64,000 nucleotides of DNA from Pseudonocardia abyssalis (GTDB taxonomy: Bacteria > Actinomycetota > Actinomycetes > Mycobacteriales > Pseudonocardiaceae), in the NCBI RefSeq assembly GCF_019263705.2, contig NZ_JADQDK010000001.1:1550001-1614000 (forward strand), read 5' to 3'. The notes under the pieces were generated by a model. It had not been told where the DNA came from. It worked only from the letters and a program-made list of their open reading frames with translations, and did not search any database. This document shows, in pieces, positions 44,815 to 52,935 of the stretch (position 1 is its first letter; each line of letters starts with the position of its first letter). The position numbers and the translations under genes were made by a program.

Positions 44815-47468
44815 CGCAGCCCCACCAGCTCGGCCAGGTCGGCGTCGGACAGCTCCGACAGCGCGGCCTCGCCGCCGGTGAGCACGGCGTCGGCGAGCGC
44901 GCGCTTGGTCTCCAGCAGGGTGGCGATGCGGTCCTCCAGGGTGCCTTCGGTGATCAGCCGGTGCACCTGGACCGGGCGGGTCTGCCCGATCCGGTACGCG
45001 CGGTCGGTGGCCTGGTCCTCCACCGCGGGGTTCCACCAGCGGTCGTAGTGCACGACGTGGTCGGCGCGGGTGAGGTTGAGCCCGGTGCCCGCGGCCTTGA
45101 GCGAGAGCAGGAACACCGGGGTCTCCCCGCGCTGGAACGCGTCGACCAGTTCCTCGCGCCGGGGGACCGGGGTGCCGCCGTGCAGCAGCGCGTGCCCGAT
45201 CCCGCGGTCGGCGAGATGGCGCTCCAGCAGCCGCGCCATGGCCACGTACTGGGTGAAGACCAGCACGGACCCGCCCTCGGCGAGGATCGTGTCGAGCAGT
45301 TCGTCGAGCAGCTCCACCTTCCCGGACCGGCCGGCGAGCACCGGTTCGGCCTCGTGCGCGTACTGCGCGGGGTGGTTGCAGACCTGCTTGAGCGCGGTGA
45401 GCAGGCCCAGCACGAGCCCGCGCCGGGCCGTCCCGTCGGCGGCGGCGATCCGGGCCAGGGTGTCGTCGACGACGGCGGCGTAGAGCCCGGCCTGCTCGGG
45501 GGTGAGCGCGACGGGCCGGTCGGTCTCGGTCTTGCGCGGCAGCTCCGGGGCGATGCCCGGGTCGGACTTGCGCCGCCGCAGCAGGAACGGGCCGATCAGG
45601 CGGGCGAACCGGGCGGCTGCGTCGGTGTCGCCGCTCGCGATGGGGTCCGACCATCGGCGCCGGAACCCGGCGCGGGTCCCGAGCAGGCCCGGGGTGGCCC
45701 AGTCGAGGATCGCCCACAGCTCGTCGAGGTCGTTCTCCACGGGCGTGCCGGTGAGCGCCACCCGGGCCGGGCTCGGGATGGTCCGCAGCGCCCGCGCGGT
45801 GCCCGACCCCGCGTTCTTGACGTGCTGGGCCTCGTCGGCGACGACCAACCCCCACCCGTGCGCGGCGAGGACCTCCGCGTCGAGTCGCATGGTGGCGTAG
45901 GTCGTGAGGACGACGTCGGCGGCGCCCAGCGCGCGGTCGGGCCCGTGGTAGCGGGCGACGGCGAGACCCGGGGCGAACCGGCCGATCTCGCGTTCCCAGT
46001 TGCCCAGCAGTGACGCCGGGCAGACGACGAGCGTGGCGCCCGTGCCGAGTGCGGCCCGGCGCAGGTGCAGCGCGATCAGGGTGACGGTCTTGCCCAGGCC
46101 CATGTCGTCGGCGAGGCACGCCCCGAGCCCGAGCGAGGTCATCCGGTGCAGCCACCCGACGCCGCGGAGCTGGTAGTCGCGCAGGACGGCGGTGAGCCCG
46201 TCGGGTGCGGCGTCGGGCTCCGGTGCAGCGGTCAGCTTCTCCCGCAGCTCGGCGAGTCGGCCGGTGGCGCGGACGGCCACCCGGGTGCCGTCGAGGTCGA
46301 TCTCACCGGTCAGGGCGGCCCCGAGCGCGGCGGCGACCGGCACCGGCGGCGCGACGGGGTTCGCCGCGCGACGGCGGGTCGCCGAGTCGACGAGGACCCA
46401 CTCGCCGCGCAGCCGGACCACCGGCCGGTGGCTGCGGGCCAGCTCGTCGCGCTCGTCGGGGGTGAGCGGGGTGCCGCCGAGTGCGACCTCCCAGTCGAGA
46501 CGGAAGGGGTCGGTGCCCAGGAGGGACGGCCCCCGGCCCGCGCCCCCGGCGACCACCTGCGTCTGCAGGCTCGTCAGATCGCGCGGCCGGTGCACCGAGA
46601 TCCCCGCCTCGGCGAGTGCGGCGCCGCCGGAGTCGAGCAGGTCGGCGAGATCGACGTCGTCGAGATCCGCCTCGTCGGGGACGGTGCGGGTCAGCAGCTG
46701 CTCCAACGGCGCCCAGAACCGCGCGGCCCGCCGGACCGCGCGCAGCGCGTCGACCCGCGCGTCCGGCCCGAACCCGACGGCCGCCCCGCTCCAGACGTCG
46801 GCGAGGTCGGCCAGGCGGGTCGGATCGTGGAGGGCGTGCACCTGGACGACGAGCCGCAGCCTCCCCGCCGGATCCCCGTCGAGCCGCAGTCCGTCCAGGC
46901 GCAGCGAGACCCGCACCCCGGCGTCGACCCCCGCCGCCGCCTCCGCGGCCCAGTCCCGCAGCTCGGGGACCGCGACCGGGGCGGTGCCGGCGTACGGGCC
47001 GTCACCGGACCGCGGCAGGTGATCGGCCACCGCGTCGACGAACGCCCGCACCAGCGGCGCGGCCGCGGGCAGCAGCGTGCCGTCGGCGGGGACAGCGCGG
47101 GCCTGCGCAGGCATCGCCGCCGCGAGCGCCCGAAGCCGGTCGGCGTCGGCGGCGTCGAGCGGACCGGCCCGCCAGGCGTCCCACCCCCCGGCGGTGACGC
47201 CCGGCAGCAACCGGCCCCGCGCGACGAGCCCGAGTGCGGTGCGTGCGGCGGCCGCCCAGAACAGGACGGACCCCGCCGCCGTGTCGTCCGCGGCCAGCAG
47301 CAGCGGGAGCGCGTCGCCGATCTCGACCAGCCGCACCGGCTCGGGGCGCACCACCCCGCCCGGCCCACCGGCGATTCCGAGCGATCCGGTCGGGGCGGGC
47401 GGGTCGCCCCACAGCACCAGCGTCCCGGTGCGCGGTGGGTCGGCCGGGAGGAAGGACGCTTCTCTCAC
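44811..47468 (-). CDS. SNF2-family DEAD/DEAH-type helicase
   Basis: 885 residues. The first about 430 match the accessory N-terminal region of bacterial SNF2 helicases; then SNF2_N with ADDMGLGKT (Lys460), motif II VADEAQH (Asp545) and TGTPVENDLDELW, and Helicase_C with LVFTQYVAMARLLERHL, LLSLKAAGTGLNLTRADHVVHYDRWWNPAVEDQATDRAYRIGQ. Predicted ATP-dependent DNA translocase or protein-DNA remodeller. GTG 47468 overlaps the UvrA-like stop (GTGA). With the SWIM protein it makes the common SNF2-SWIM pair. Confidence 0.92.
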   Translation of the reverse strand: MREASFLPADPPRTGTLVLWGDPPAPTGSLGIAGGPGGVVRPEPVRLVEIGDALPLLLAADDTAAGSVLFWAAAARTALGLVARGRLLPGVTAGGWDAWRAGPLDAADADRLRALAAAMPAQARAVPADGTLLPAAAPLVRAFVDAVADHLPRSGDGPYAGTAPVAVPELRDWAAEAAAGVDAGVRVSLRLDGLRLDGDPAGRLRLVVQVHALHDPTRLADLADVWSGAAVGFGPDARVDALRAVRRAARFWAPLEQLLTRTVPDEADLDDVDLADLLDSGGAALAEAGISVHRPRDLTSLQTQVVAGGAGRGPSLLGTDPFRLDWEVALGGTPLTPDERDELARSHRPVVRLRGEWVLVDSATRRRAANPVAPPVPVAAALGAALTGEIDLDGTRVAVRATGRLAELREKLTAAPEPDAAPDGLTAVLRDYQLRGVGWLHRMTSLGLGACLADDMGLGKTVTLIALHLRRAALGTGATLVVCPASLLGNWEREIGRFAPGLAVARYHGPDRALGAADVVLTTYATMRLDAEVLAAHGWGLVVADEAQHVKNAGSGTARALRTIPSPARVALTGTPVENDLDELWAILDWATPGLLGTRAGFRRRWSDPIASGDTDAAARFARLIGPFLLRRRKSDPGIAPELPRKTETDRPVALTPEQAGLYAAVVDDTLARIAAADGTARRGLVLGLLTALKQVCNHPAQYAHEAEPVLAGRSGKVELLDELLDTILAEGGSVLVFTQYVAMARLLERHLADRGIGHALLHGGTPVPRREELVDAFQRGETPVFLLSLKAAGTGLNLTRADHVVHYDRWWNPAVEDQATDRAYRIGQTRPVQVHRLITEGTLEDRIATLLETKRALADAVLTGGEAALSELSDADLAELVGLR

Positions 47469-49741
47469 GCGACCCCGGCGCCGACGTGCCGGGCCAGGTG
47501 CTCCCCGGTGAACGATCCCGGCGCGTCCAGCAGCGCCGCGGGCGGGCCCTCGAACACGATCGACCCGCCACCGTCGCCGCCGTCGGGCCCGAGGTCGATC
47601 ACCCAGTCGGCGTGCGCGATGACGTCGAGGTTGTGCTCCACGACGATCACCGAGCTGCCGCCGTCGACCAGGCGGTCGAGCATCGTCAGCAGGTGCCCGC
47701 AGTCGGACATGTGCAGCCCGGTGGTGGGCTCGTCGAGGACGTAGATGTTGCCCTTCTCGTGCAGCCGGCCGGCCAGCTTGAGCCGCTGGCACTCGCCACC
47801 GGACAGCGTGGACAGGGGCTGCCCGAGCGTGAGGTACCCCAGCCCGACGTCGACGACGGCCTGCAGCTTGGGCCGGATGTCGCGCCCGGTGAAGAACTCG
47901 ACGGCGTCGGCCGCGGTCATGTCGAGGGCGTCGGAGATGGACTTCCCGCGGACGGTGAGGGCGAGGACCTCTTCGGTGTAGCGGCGGCCGCCGCAGTCGG
48001 CGCAGGTGGAGCGCACGCCGTCGAGGTAGGCGAGATCGGAGTAGACCGCGCCGAGACCGTTGCAGGTGGGGCAGGCTCCCGCGGAGTTGAAGGAGAACAG
48101 CGCCGGCTTGACGCCCGTCTCCTTCGCGAAGAGCTTGCGGACGGCGTCCATGACGCCGGTCCAGGTGGCGGGCGTGGACCGGATCGAGGTGGCCACCGCG
48201 CTCTGGTCGACCACGATCGCGTCGGGGTGCTGGGGGATCAGCACCTCGCGGACCAGCGTGGACTTGCCCGAGCCGGCCACCCCGGTGAGCGCGACGAGCA
48301 CCCCGAGCGGGACGTCGACATCGAACCCGCGGAGGTTGTTGGCGGTGGCGTCGCGCAGCGGGAGGGTGCCGGTGGGCTGCCGCGGCGATTCCTTGGCCCG
48401 GACCGGGCGGTGCAGGAACTCGCCGGTGAGCGTGCCCGAGTGCTGCAGGCCCGCGACGTCGCCCTGGTAGACGATCGTGCCGCCGGCGGTGCCCGCCCGC
48501 GGGCCGAGCTCGACGACGTGGTCGGCCTGGGTGATGACGTCGGTGTCGTGCTCGACGACGAGCACGGTGTTGCCCTTGTCGCGCAGCCGGTGCAGCAGCG
48601 CGTTCATCCGGCCGACGTCGCGCGGGTGCAGCCCGATCGTCGGCTCGTCGAACACGTACATGACGTCGACCAGCGACGACCCGAGGTGGCGCACCATCTT
48701 GATGCGCTGGGACTCCCCGCCGGACAGCGTGGAGGTCTCCCGGTCGAGCGTGAGGTAGGCCAGGCCCATGTCGACCAGCGCACCGACCCGGGCGATGGCC
48801 TCGTCGACGATGGGGGCGACCTCGGCGTCGCGGACGGCGGGCAGCCACGCGTGCAGCGAGGCGAGGTCCATCGCGCACACCTCCGGCAGCGTGACGCCCG
48901 CGACCGTGGCCGTGCGGGGGGCCTCCGCGAGCCGGGTGCCGCCGCAGTCGGGGCAGCGCACGGAGGTCGTGTACTTCGCGATGACCTCCTTCTTGCGGTC
49001 CGACGCGCCCTCCTCCGCGGCGTTGACGAAGATCCGGTTGAACTTCGCCTCGACGCCCTCGAGGTCCATCCGCATGGCCTTGCGGCCCGCCATCGTGATC
49101 TCGACCTTCTGGTCGGCACCCCACAGCAGCAGCTGCCACTCGTCGTCGGTGTACTCACCGAGCGGCTTGTCGTTGTCGAACCGCCCGGACATCACGTAGA
49201 TCAGCCAGTACCAGCTGTCGACCGCGAAGTCCTTGTGCCGGATCGCGCCCTCGTTGAGCGACTTCGTGCGGTCGAACATCACCGCGTGGTCGAGCTGCAC
49301 GCGCCGCCCGATCCCGTTGCAGCCCGGGCACATGCCCTGCTCGTTGAACGAGAAGGCGTAGCCCGGGCCCACGTGCGGGGTGCTGCGCCGGGAGAACAGC
49401 AGCCGCAGCAGCGGGTTGATGTCGGTGACGGTGCCCAGCGTGGAGCGCGTGCCCCCGCCGAGGCGCTTCTGGTCGACCACGATCGCGGTGGACAGGTTCT
49501 CGATCAGGTCGGCGTCGGGCTGGCCCAGCTTCGGCAGGAACCCGCGGACGAACGCGGAGAACGTCTCGTTGAGCTGGCGCTGGGCCTCCGCGGCGATGGT
49601 GTCGAACACCAGCGACGACTTGCCCGACCCGGACACGCCGACGAACGCGGTGATGGCGCGCTTGGGGACGCGGACCGACACGTCGCGCAGGTTGTTCTCC
49701 CGCGCGCCCGTGACGACGATGTACTCCTGCTGGCTCGCCAT
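47465..49741 (-). CDS. Short UvrA-like ABC ATPase
   Basis: 758 residues, versus about 950 in housekeeping UvrA. Two ABC ATPase halves: Walker A GVSGSGKSSL and GVAGSGKSTL, signatures TLSGGESQRIK and TLSGGECQRLK, Walker B FDEPTIGLHPRD and LDEPTTGLHMSD. Zinc modules CPGCNG/CPDCGG and CPTCNG/CADCGG are present, but the UvrB-binding insertion is shortened. This is the class associated with resistance to DNA-binding drugs (DrrC/UvrA2-like) rather than core excision repair. ATG 49741 after GGGAG. 56 bp from the upstream Ddn-like gene. Confidence 0.9.
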   Translation of the reverse strand: MASQQEYIVVTGARENNLRDVSVRVPKRAITAFVGVSGSGKSSLVFDTIAAEAQRQLNETFSAFVRGFLPKLGQPDADLIENLSTAIVVDQKRLGGGTRSTLGTVTDINPLLRLLFSRRSTPHVGPGYAFSFNEQGMCPGCNGIGRRVQLDHAVMFDRTKSLNEGAIRHKDFAVDSWYWLIYVMSGRFDNDKPLGEYTDDEWQLLLWGADQKVEITMAGRKAMRMDLEGVEAKFNRIFVNAAEEGASDRKKEVIAKYTTSVRCPDCGGTRLAEAPRTATVAGVTLPEVCAMDLASLHAWLPAVRDAEVAPIVDEAIARVGALVDMGLAYLTLDRETSTLSGGESQRIKMVRHLGSSLVDVMYVFDEPTIGLHPRDVGRMNALLHRLRDKGNTVLVVEHDTDVITQADHVVELGPRAGTAGGTIVYQGDVAGLQHSGTLTGEFLHRPVRAKESPRQPTGTLPLRDATANNLRGFDVDVPLGVLVALTGVAGSGKSTLVREVLIPQHPDAIVVDQSAVATSIRSTPATWTGVMDAVRKLFAKETGVKPALFSFNSAGACPTCNGLGAVYSDLAYLDGVRSTCADCGGRRYTEEVLALTVRGKSISDALDMTAADAVEFFTGRDIRPKLQAVVDVGLGYLTLGQPLSTLSGGECQRLKLAGRLHEKGNIYVLDEPTTGLHMSDCGHLLTMLDRLVDGGSSVIVVEHNLDVIAHADWVIDLGPDGGDGGGSIVFEGPPAALLDAPGSFTGEHLARHVGAGVA

Positions 49742-49797
49742 CTGCTGCACTCCCTGGTCGACGTCGGCGGACAGTGTGGCGGGTGGCACCGACAGTC

Positions 49798-50256
49798 TCA
49801 CTCGAGCTCCAGTCGAAAGACGGGACAGATCCCCGCGACGGCCTCCATCGCCTCGGGGGTGGTGTCGCCGACGACGCCGGCGTCGCGCATCATCTCCACG
49901 CCGATCGGGGTGATGGCGGGCCACTCGCGCAGGACCGGCACGGCGTCGGCCGCGTCCAGCTCGACGAGCCGGACCGGTGCGCTCCGGCCGCCCTCCTCCA
50001 GCGTGCCGCGGCCCGCGGCGCGCACGTTGCGGATCCAGTCGGCCGCGGGGAACCCGCCCAGCACGAAGCGCTCGCCGTCGCGGTCCAGGACGGTCAGCGG
50101 CGTCCGGCGGAGCACGCCGCTGCGCCGCCCGGGCACGACCAGGACCGACAGCTCGAACGGCAGGGTCCCGCGGCGCTGCTGCTCCAGCAGGTCGTCGTTC
50201 ATCTCCTTCATCCCGGCGGGCGGCCCGATGCCGCTCAGGGTGGACGGATCGGTCAT
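49798..50256 (-). CDS. Deazaflavin (F420)-dependent nitroreductase-like protein (Ddn/DUF385)
   Basis: 152 residues of the split-barrel family of F420-dependent nitro/quinone reductases: SVLVVPGRRSGVLRRTPLTVLDRDGERFVLGGFPAADWIRNVRAAGRGTL is the diagnostic stretch (PG-x2-SG and the GG...PxW-x2-N segment). It probably reduces quinones, nitro compounds or other electrophiles with reduced F420, which the fgd product could supply. Substrate unknown. ATG 50256 has GGGAG 8 nt upstream. First gene of the operon with UvrA-like, SNF2 and SWIM genes. Confidence 0.85.
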   Translation of the reverse strand: MTDPSTLSGIGPPAGMKEMNDDLLEQQRRGTLPFELSVLVVPGRRSGVLRRTPLTVLDRDGERFVLGGFPAADWIRNVRAAGRGTLEEGGRSAPVRLVELDAADAVPVLREWPAITPIGVEMMRDAGVVGDTTPEAMEAVAGICPVFRLELE

Positions 50257-50290
50257 CGGCTCATCTCCCGGTGGCGACGGGCGCCCAGCT

Positions 50291-50352
50291 GCTCAAACTT
50301 GAATCCGGCCTGTCGAGTGTGCCCGAGGGCGGCGCTCTGTGCAAATTTGAGC
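50291..50352. promoter_or_regulatory. Paired dyads flanking the Ddn-UvrA-SNF2-SWIM promoter
   Basis: GCTCAAACTTGAA (plus strand, from 50291) and GCTCAAATTTGCA (minus strand, from 50352) are near-identical and face each other 36 bp apart. Each has a TCAA...TTGA-like core. A minus-strand TTGCAC-N17-CACACT promoter fits between them, with the upstream copy overlapping the -35. Candidate operators for the adjacent PadR protein. Confidence 0.55.
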
Positions 50353-50930
50353 TACTCGGTCAGCGACGGCCAGCTGCCCGGCCGGCCGGGGGAGCCCGGC
50401 TCGCCCGCCATCGCGTACGCGCCGCCCTCCAGCCGCGCGATCAACCCGGACGTCCACTCGACGCCACCGGCCGCGGTGTGCTCCCAGAGCCCGTAGAGCT
50501 CCGACCAGTGCGGGGCGTCGGCCCAGCCGTCGAGCTGGGTGCGGGCCTTGTCGCGGATCTCCTCCAACGCCGTCAGCCGCTCCCGCAGCAGCCGCACGGC
50601 CTCCGCGCGGGGGAGCGAGGGCAGCATCGCGAGAGCGGCCCCGAGCTGGTCGGGGCGGCTGGCCGGGCGGCGGACGGCGTCGCGCAGCAGTCGCAGGAAC
50701 TCGGCCTCGCCCTTCTCCGTGAGCTCGTACTCGGTGCGCCCCGGCACGTCGTCGTGGTCGAGGAGCATCCCGGCGTCGGTCATCGCGCGCAGGGCGTGGT
50801 AGATCGAGCCCCACTTGGCGTTGGCCCAGTCGGCCGCGTCCCACGACTGCAGGTCGGTGCCGATGCGGTAGCCGTGCGCACGCCCGTAGCCACGCACGAT
50901 GCCCAGTACCAGCAGGCGGGTGGCCGACAT
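50352..50930 (-). CDS. PadR-family transcriptional regulator
   Basis: 192 residues. PadR winged helix in about 1-90 (TRLLVLGIVRGYGRAHGYRIGTDLQSWDAADWANAKWGSIYHALRAMTDAGML, wing PGRTEYELTEKGEAEFLRLL) and a C-terminal helical dimer domain (RLLRERLTALEEIRDKARTQLDGW). PadR proteins usually sense phenolics, drugs or stress and repress neighbouring genes. ATG 50930 sits 7 nt after a minus-strand TACGCT (leaderless). It precedes the Ddn-like operon by 95 bp. Confidence 0.9.
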   Translation of the reverse strand: MSATRLLVLGIVRGYGRAHGYRIGTDLQSWDAADWANAKWGSIYHALRAMTDAGMLLDHDDVPGRTEYELTEKGEAEFLRLLRDAVRRPASRPDQLGAALAMLPSLPRAEAVRLLRERLTALEEIRDKARTQLDGWADAPHWSELYGLWEHTAAGGVEWTSGLIARLEGGAYAMAGEPGSPGRPGSWPSLTE

Positions 50931-50937
50931 GGCCGAC

Positions 50938-50977
50938 AGCGTATCCGGCATCACCCGATCGGATCGTTGCGTGATGC
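50938..50977. promoter_or_regulatory. PadR gene promoter with GCATCAC/GTGATGC dyad
   Basis: Minus-strand TACGCT (50938-50943) is the predicted leaderless -10. Just upstream, GCATCAC (50948-50954) and GTGATGC (50971-50977) form an inverted repeat with a 16-bp spacer; inside it GTTGC-GTGAT-GCAAC (50966-50980) is a second dyad. Possible autoregulatory site. Confidence 0.4.
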
Positions 50978-51040
50978 AACCGATGTCCGGGGCCGGACGT
51001 CTCTCGTTGTGGAACGCACGACGAGGGATCGGGGGATCTC

Positions 51041-51652
51041 ATGATCAGGACCAGGAGCCTGCTGACGGTCGTCGCGGCCGCGGCGCTGCTCGCCGGGTGC
51101 TCGGGGCCGCAGGCGACCACGCCCGACGGACCGGTGATCGGGACGTCGGCCGCACCGACCTCGACGGCGGCGCCGGCCACCACGGCGACCGCACCCGTCG
51201 CCGACACGGGCGGGGGAGGGGGCGGCGACCCGGAGCGCTGCACCACCGGCGAGCTGACCGGATCGCTCGCCGACGGCGACGCCGCGGCCGGGTCCCGCTT
51301 CGTCACGCTCGTGCTGACCAACACCGGCACCCGCACCTGCGAGCTGACCGGCTTCCCCGGCGTCTCCTACGTCGCGGGCGACGACGGCCACCAGGTCGGC
51401 CCGGCCGCCGCGATGGACGGCCCCCGCGGCGGGGAGGTGCGCCTCGCCGTCGGGGCCGCGGCCGGGGCACAGGTGCGGATGGTGAACGTCGCGAACTACG
51501 ACGCCGCGGCGTGCTCGCCGACGCCGGTGCGGGGCCTGCGGGTCTACCCGCCCGGCGACACCGCGTCGCTGTTCGTGCCGATGGACGGCACCGGCTGCGC
51601 GGGCACGCCGCCCGGCGAGCAGCTCACCGTGCAGACGCTCGCGGCGCGGTAG
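51041..51652 (+). CDS. DUF4232 lipoprotein
   Basis: 203 residues: lipoprotein signal with LLAGC (Cys near residue 20), a Thr/Ala/Pro-rich spacer, a Gly run, and a DUF4232 beta-sandwich domain (residues about 65-200: RCTTGELTGSLADGDAAAGSRFVTLVLTNTGTRTCELTGFPGVSYV, conserved cysteines). Anchored on the outer face of the membrane; function unknown. ATG 51041 follows GGGGGATC. Confidence 0.85.
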   Translation: MIRTRSLLTVVAAAALLAGCSGPQATTPDGPVIGTSAAPTSTAAPATTATAPVADTGGGGGGDPERCTTGELTGSLADGDAAAGSRFVTLVLTNTGTRTCELTGFPGVSYVAGDDGHQVGPAAAMDGPRGGEVRLAVGAAAGAQVRMVNVANYDAAACSPTPVRGLRVYPPGDTASLFVPMDGTGCAGTPPGEQLTVQTLAAR

Positions 51653-51670
51653 CCGTACGGCGTCGCGCGG

Positions 51671-51686
51671 GCGTTCCGCGGAACGC
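51671..51686. repeat. Perfect palindrome GCGTTCCGCGGAACGC
   Basis: 16-bp loopless palindrome 18 bp after the lipoprotein stop and 110 bp before the MFS gene. Either operator or terminator; followed by GGTTCTTGTACGTTC, not a T-run. Confidence 0.5.
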
Positions 51687-51795
51687 GGTTCTTGTACGTT
51701 CGTGACGTGCTGCACGCCCGGCCGCCCGCCGTCCCGGGCACCACCGAGCTCGCGCGGCCCGTCCGGACGACCCCGAGCCGGTCCGCGACGCCCGG

Positions 51796-52935
51796 GTGAC
51801 CCGCGCCCGGATCGCCGTGTCCGTCGTCTTCGCGGTGTGCGGGGCGGGCTTCGCCACGTGGGCCGCCCGCGTGCCCGCCGCCCAGCAGCGGCTCGGCCTC
51901 GACGCGGGCGGGCTCGCGGTGGCGCTGTTCGGGCTGGCCGCCGGGTCGGTCGCGGCCCTGCTGGCCGCGGGACCGCTGATCGTGCGCACCGGGAGCCGGC
52001 GCGCCGCGCTCGGCGGTGCGGCGGTCCTGTGCGCCGGGCTCCCGGCCGCCGCCCTCGCCCCGGACCTGCTGTGGTTCAGCGCGGCCCTGCTCGTGCTCGG
52101 CGCGGGCAACGGCCTGCTCGACGTCGCCATGAACACCCACGCCGCCCGCGTCGAGCAGGCCTACGGGCGGCCGATCTTCGCGAGCTTCCACGCATGGTGG
52201 AACGTCGGCGCGCTGGTCGGGGCCGGTGCGGGCGCGCTGCTCGCGGCGGTCCCGATCGGCGTCCACTTCCCGGTGGCGGGCGCGGTGCTGCTCGTCGTGG
52301 CGGCCGGCGCGACGCGCGCCTTCCTTCCGGGCCCGGACGCCGGGCAGGGCGGGGCGTTCACCTTCCCCGGGCGCGCACTGCTGCCGCTCGGCGCCATCGC
52401 GTTCTGCGGGTTCCTCGCCGAGGGCACCGTCAACGACTGGAGCGCGGTGCACCTGGAGGCGAGCACCGGCGCCGGGGCGGCCGTCGCGTCGCTGGGGTTC
52501 GTCGCGTTCTCCGCGGCGATGGTCGCGGTGCGGCTGGTCGCCGACCGCCTCGTGGCCGCGGCCGGGGCACCGCGGGTGCTGCGCGGGTCCTGCCTGGTCG
52601 CCGGGACGGGGTTCGCGGTCACCCTGGCCGCGCCGACGCCGGCCGTCGGCATCGCGGGGCTGGCGCTGGTGGGGCTCGGCCTGGCGGCGGTCGTCCCGCT
52701 GGCCTTCAGCGCGGCCGGTGCCCGCGACCCGGCCGCGGCGAGCCGGGCGATCGCCGGCGTCGCGACCTGCGGCTACCTCGGGTTCCTGGTGGGCCCGGTA
52801 CTGGTCGGGGTCGTCGCCGAGGCCGCCGGCTACCGCGCCGCGCTCGTCCTGCCCGCCCTCGGCCTCGTCGCGGCCGCACTGCTCGCGTCCGCGCTGGTGG
52901 TCACCCCAGGTCGATCGCCACGCCGTCGTTGGTGA
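51796..52935 (+). CDS. MFS transporter (YbjJ/FucP-like)
   Basis: 379 residues, about 12 membrane helices. N-terminal FAVCGAGFATWAARVPAAQQRLGLD and the later GNGLLDVAMNTHAARVEQAYGRPIFASFHAWWNVGALVGA resemble the YbjJ branch of the major facilitator superfamily. Substrate unknown. GTG 51796 begins the conserved part. The last 35 bp overlap the convergent downstream gene. Confidence 0.85.
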   Translation: MTRARIAVSVVFAVCGAGFATWAARVPAAQQRLGLDAGGLAVALFGLAAGSVAALLAAGPLIVRTGSRRAALGGAAVLCAGLPAAALAPDLLWFSAALLVLGAGNGLLDVAMNTHAARVEQAYGRPIFASFHAWWNVGALVGAGAGALLAAVPIGVHFPVAGAVLLVVAAGATRAFLPGPDAGQGGAFTFPGRALLPLGAIAFCGFLAEGTVNDWSAVHLEASTGAGAAVASLGFVAFSAAMVAVRLVADRLVAAAGAPRVLRGSCLVAGTGFAVTLAAPTPAVGIAGLALVGLGLAAVVPLAFSAAGARDPAAASRAIAGVATCGYLGFLVGPVLVGVVAEAAGYRAALVLPALGLVAAALLASALVVTPGRSPRRRW

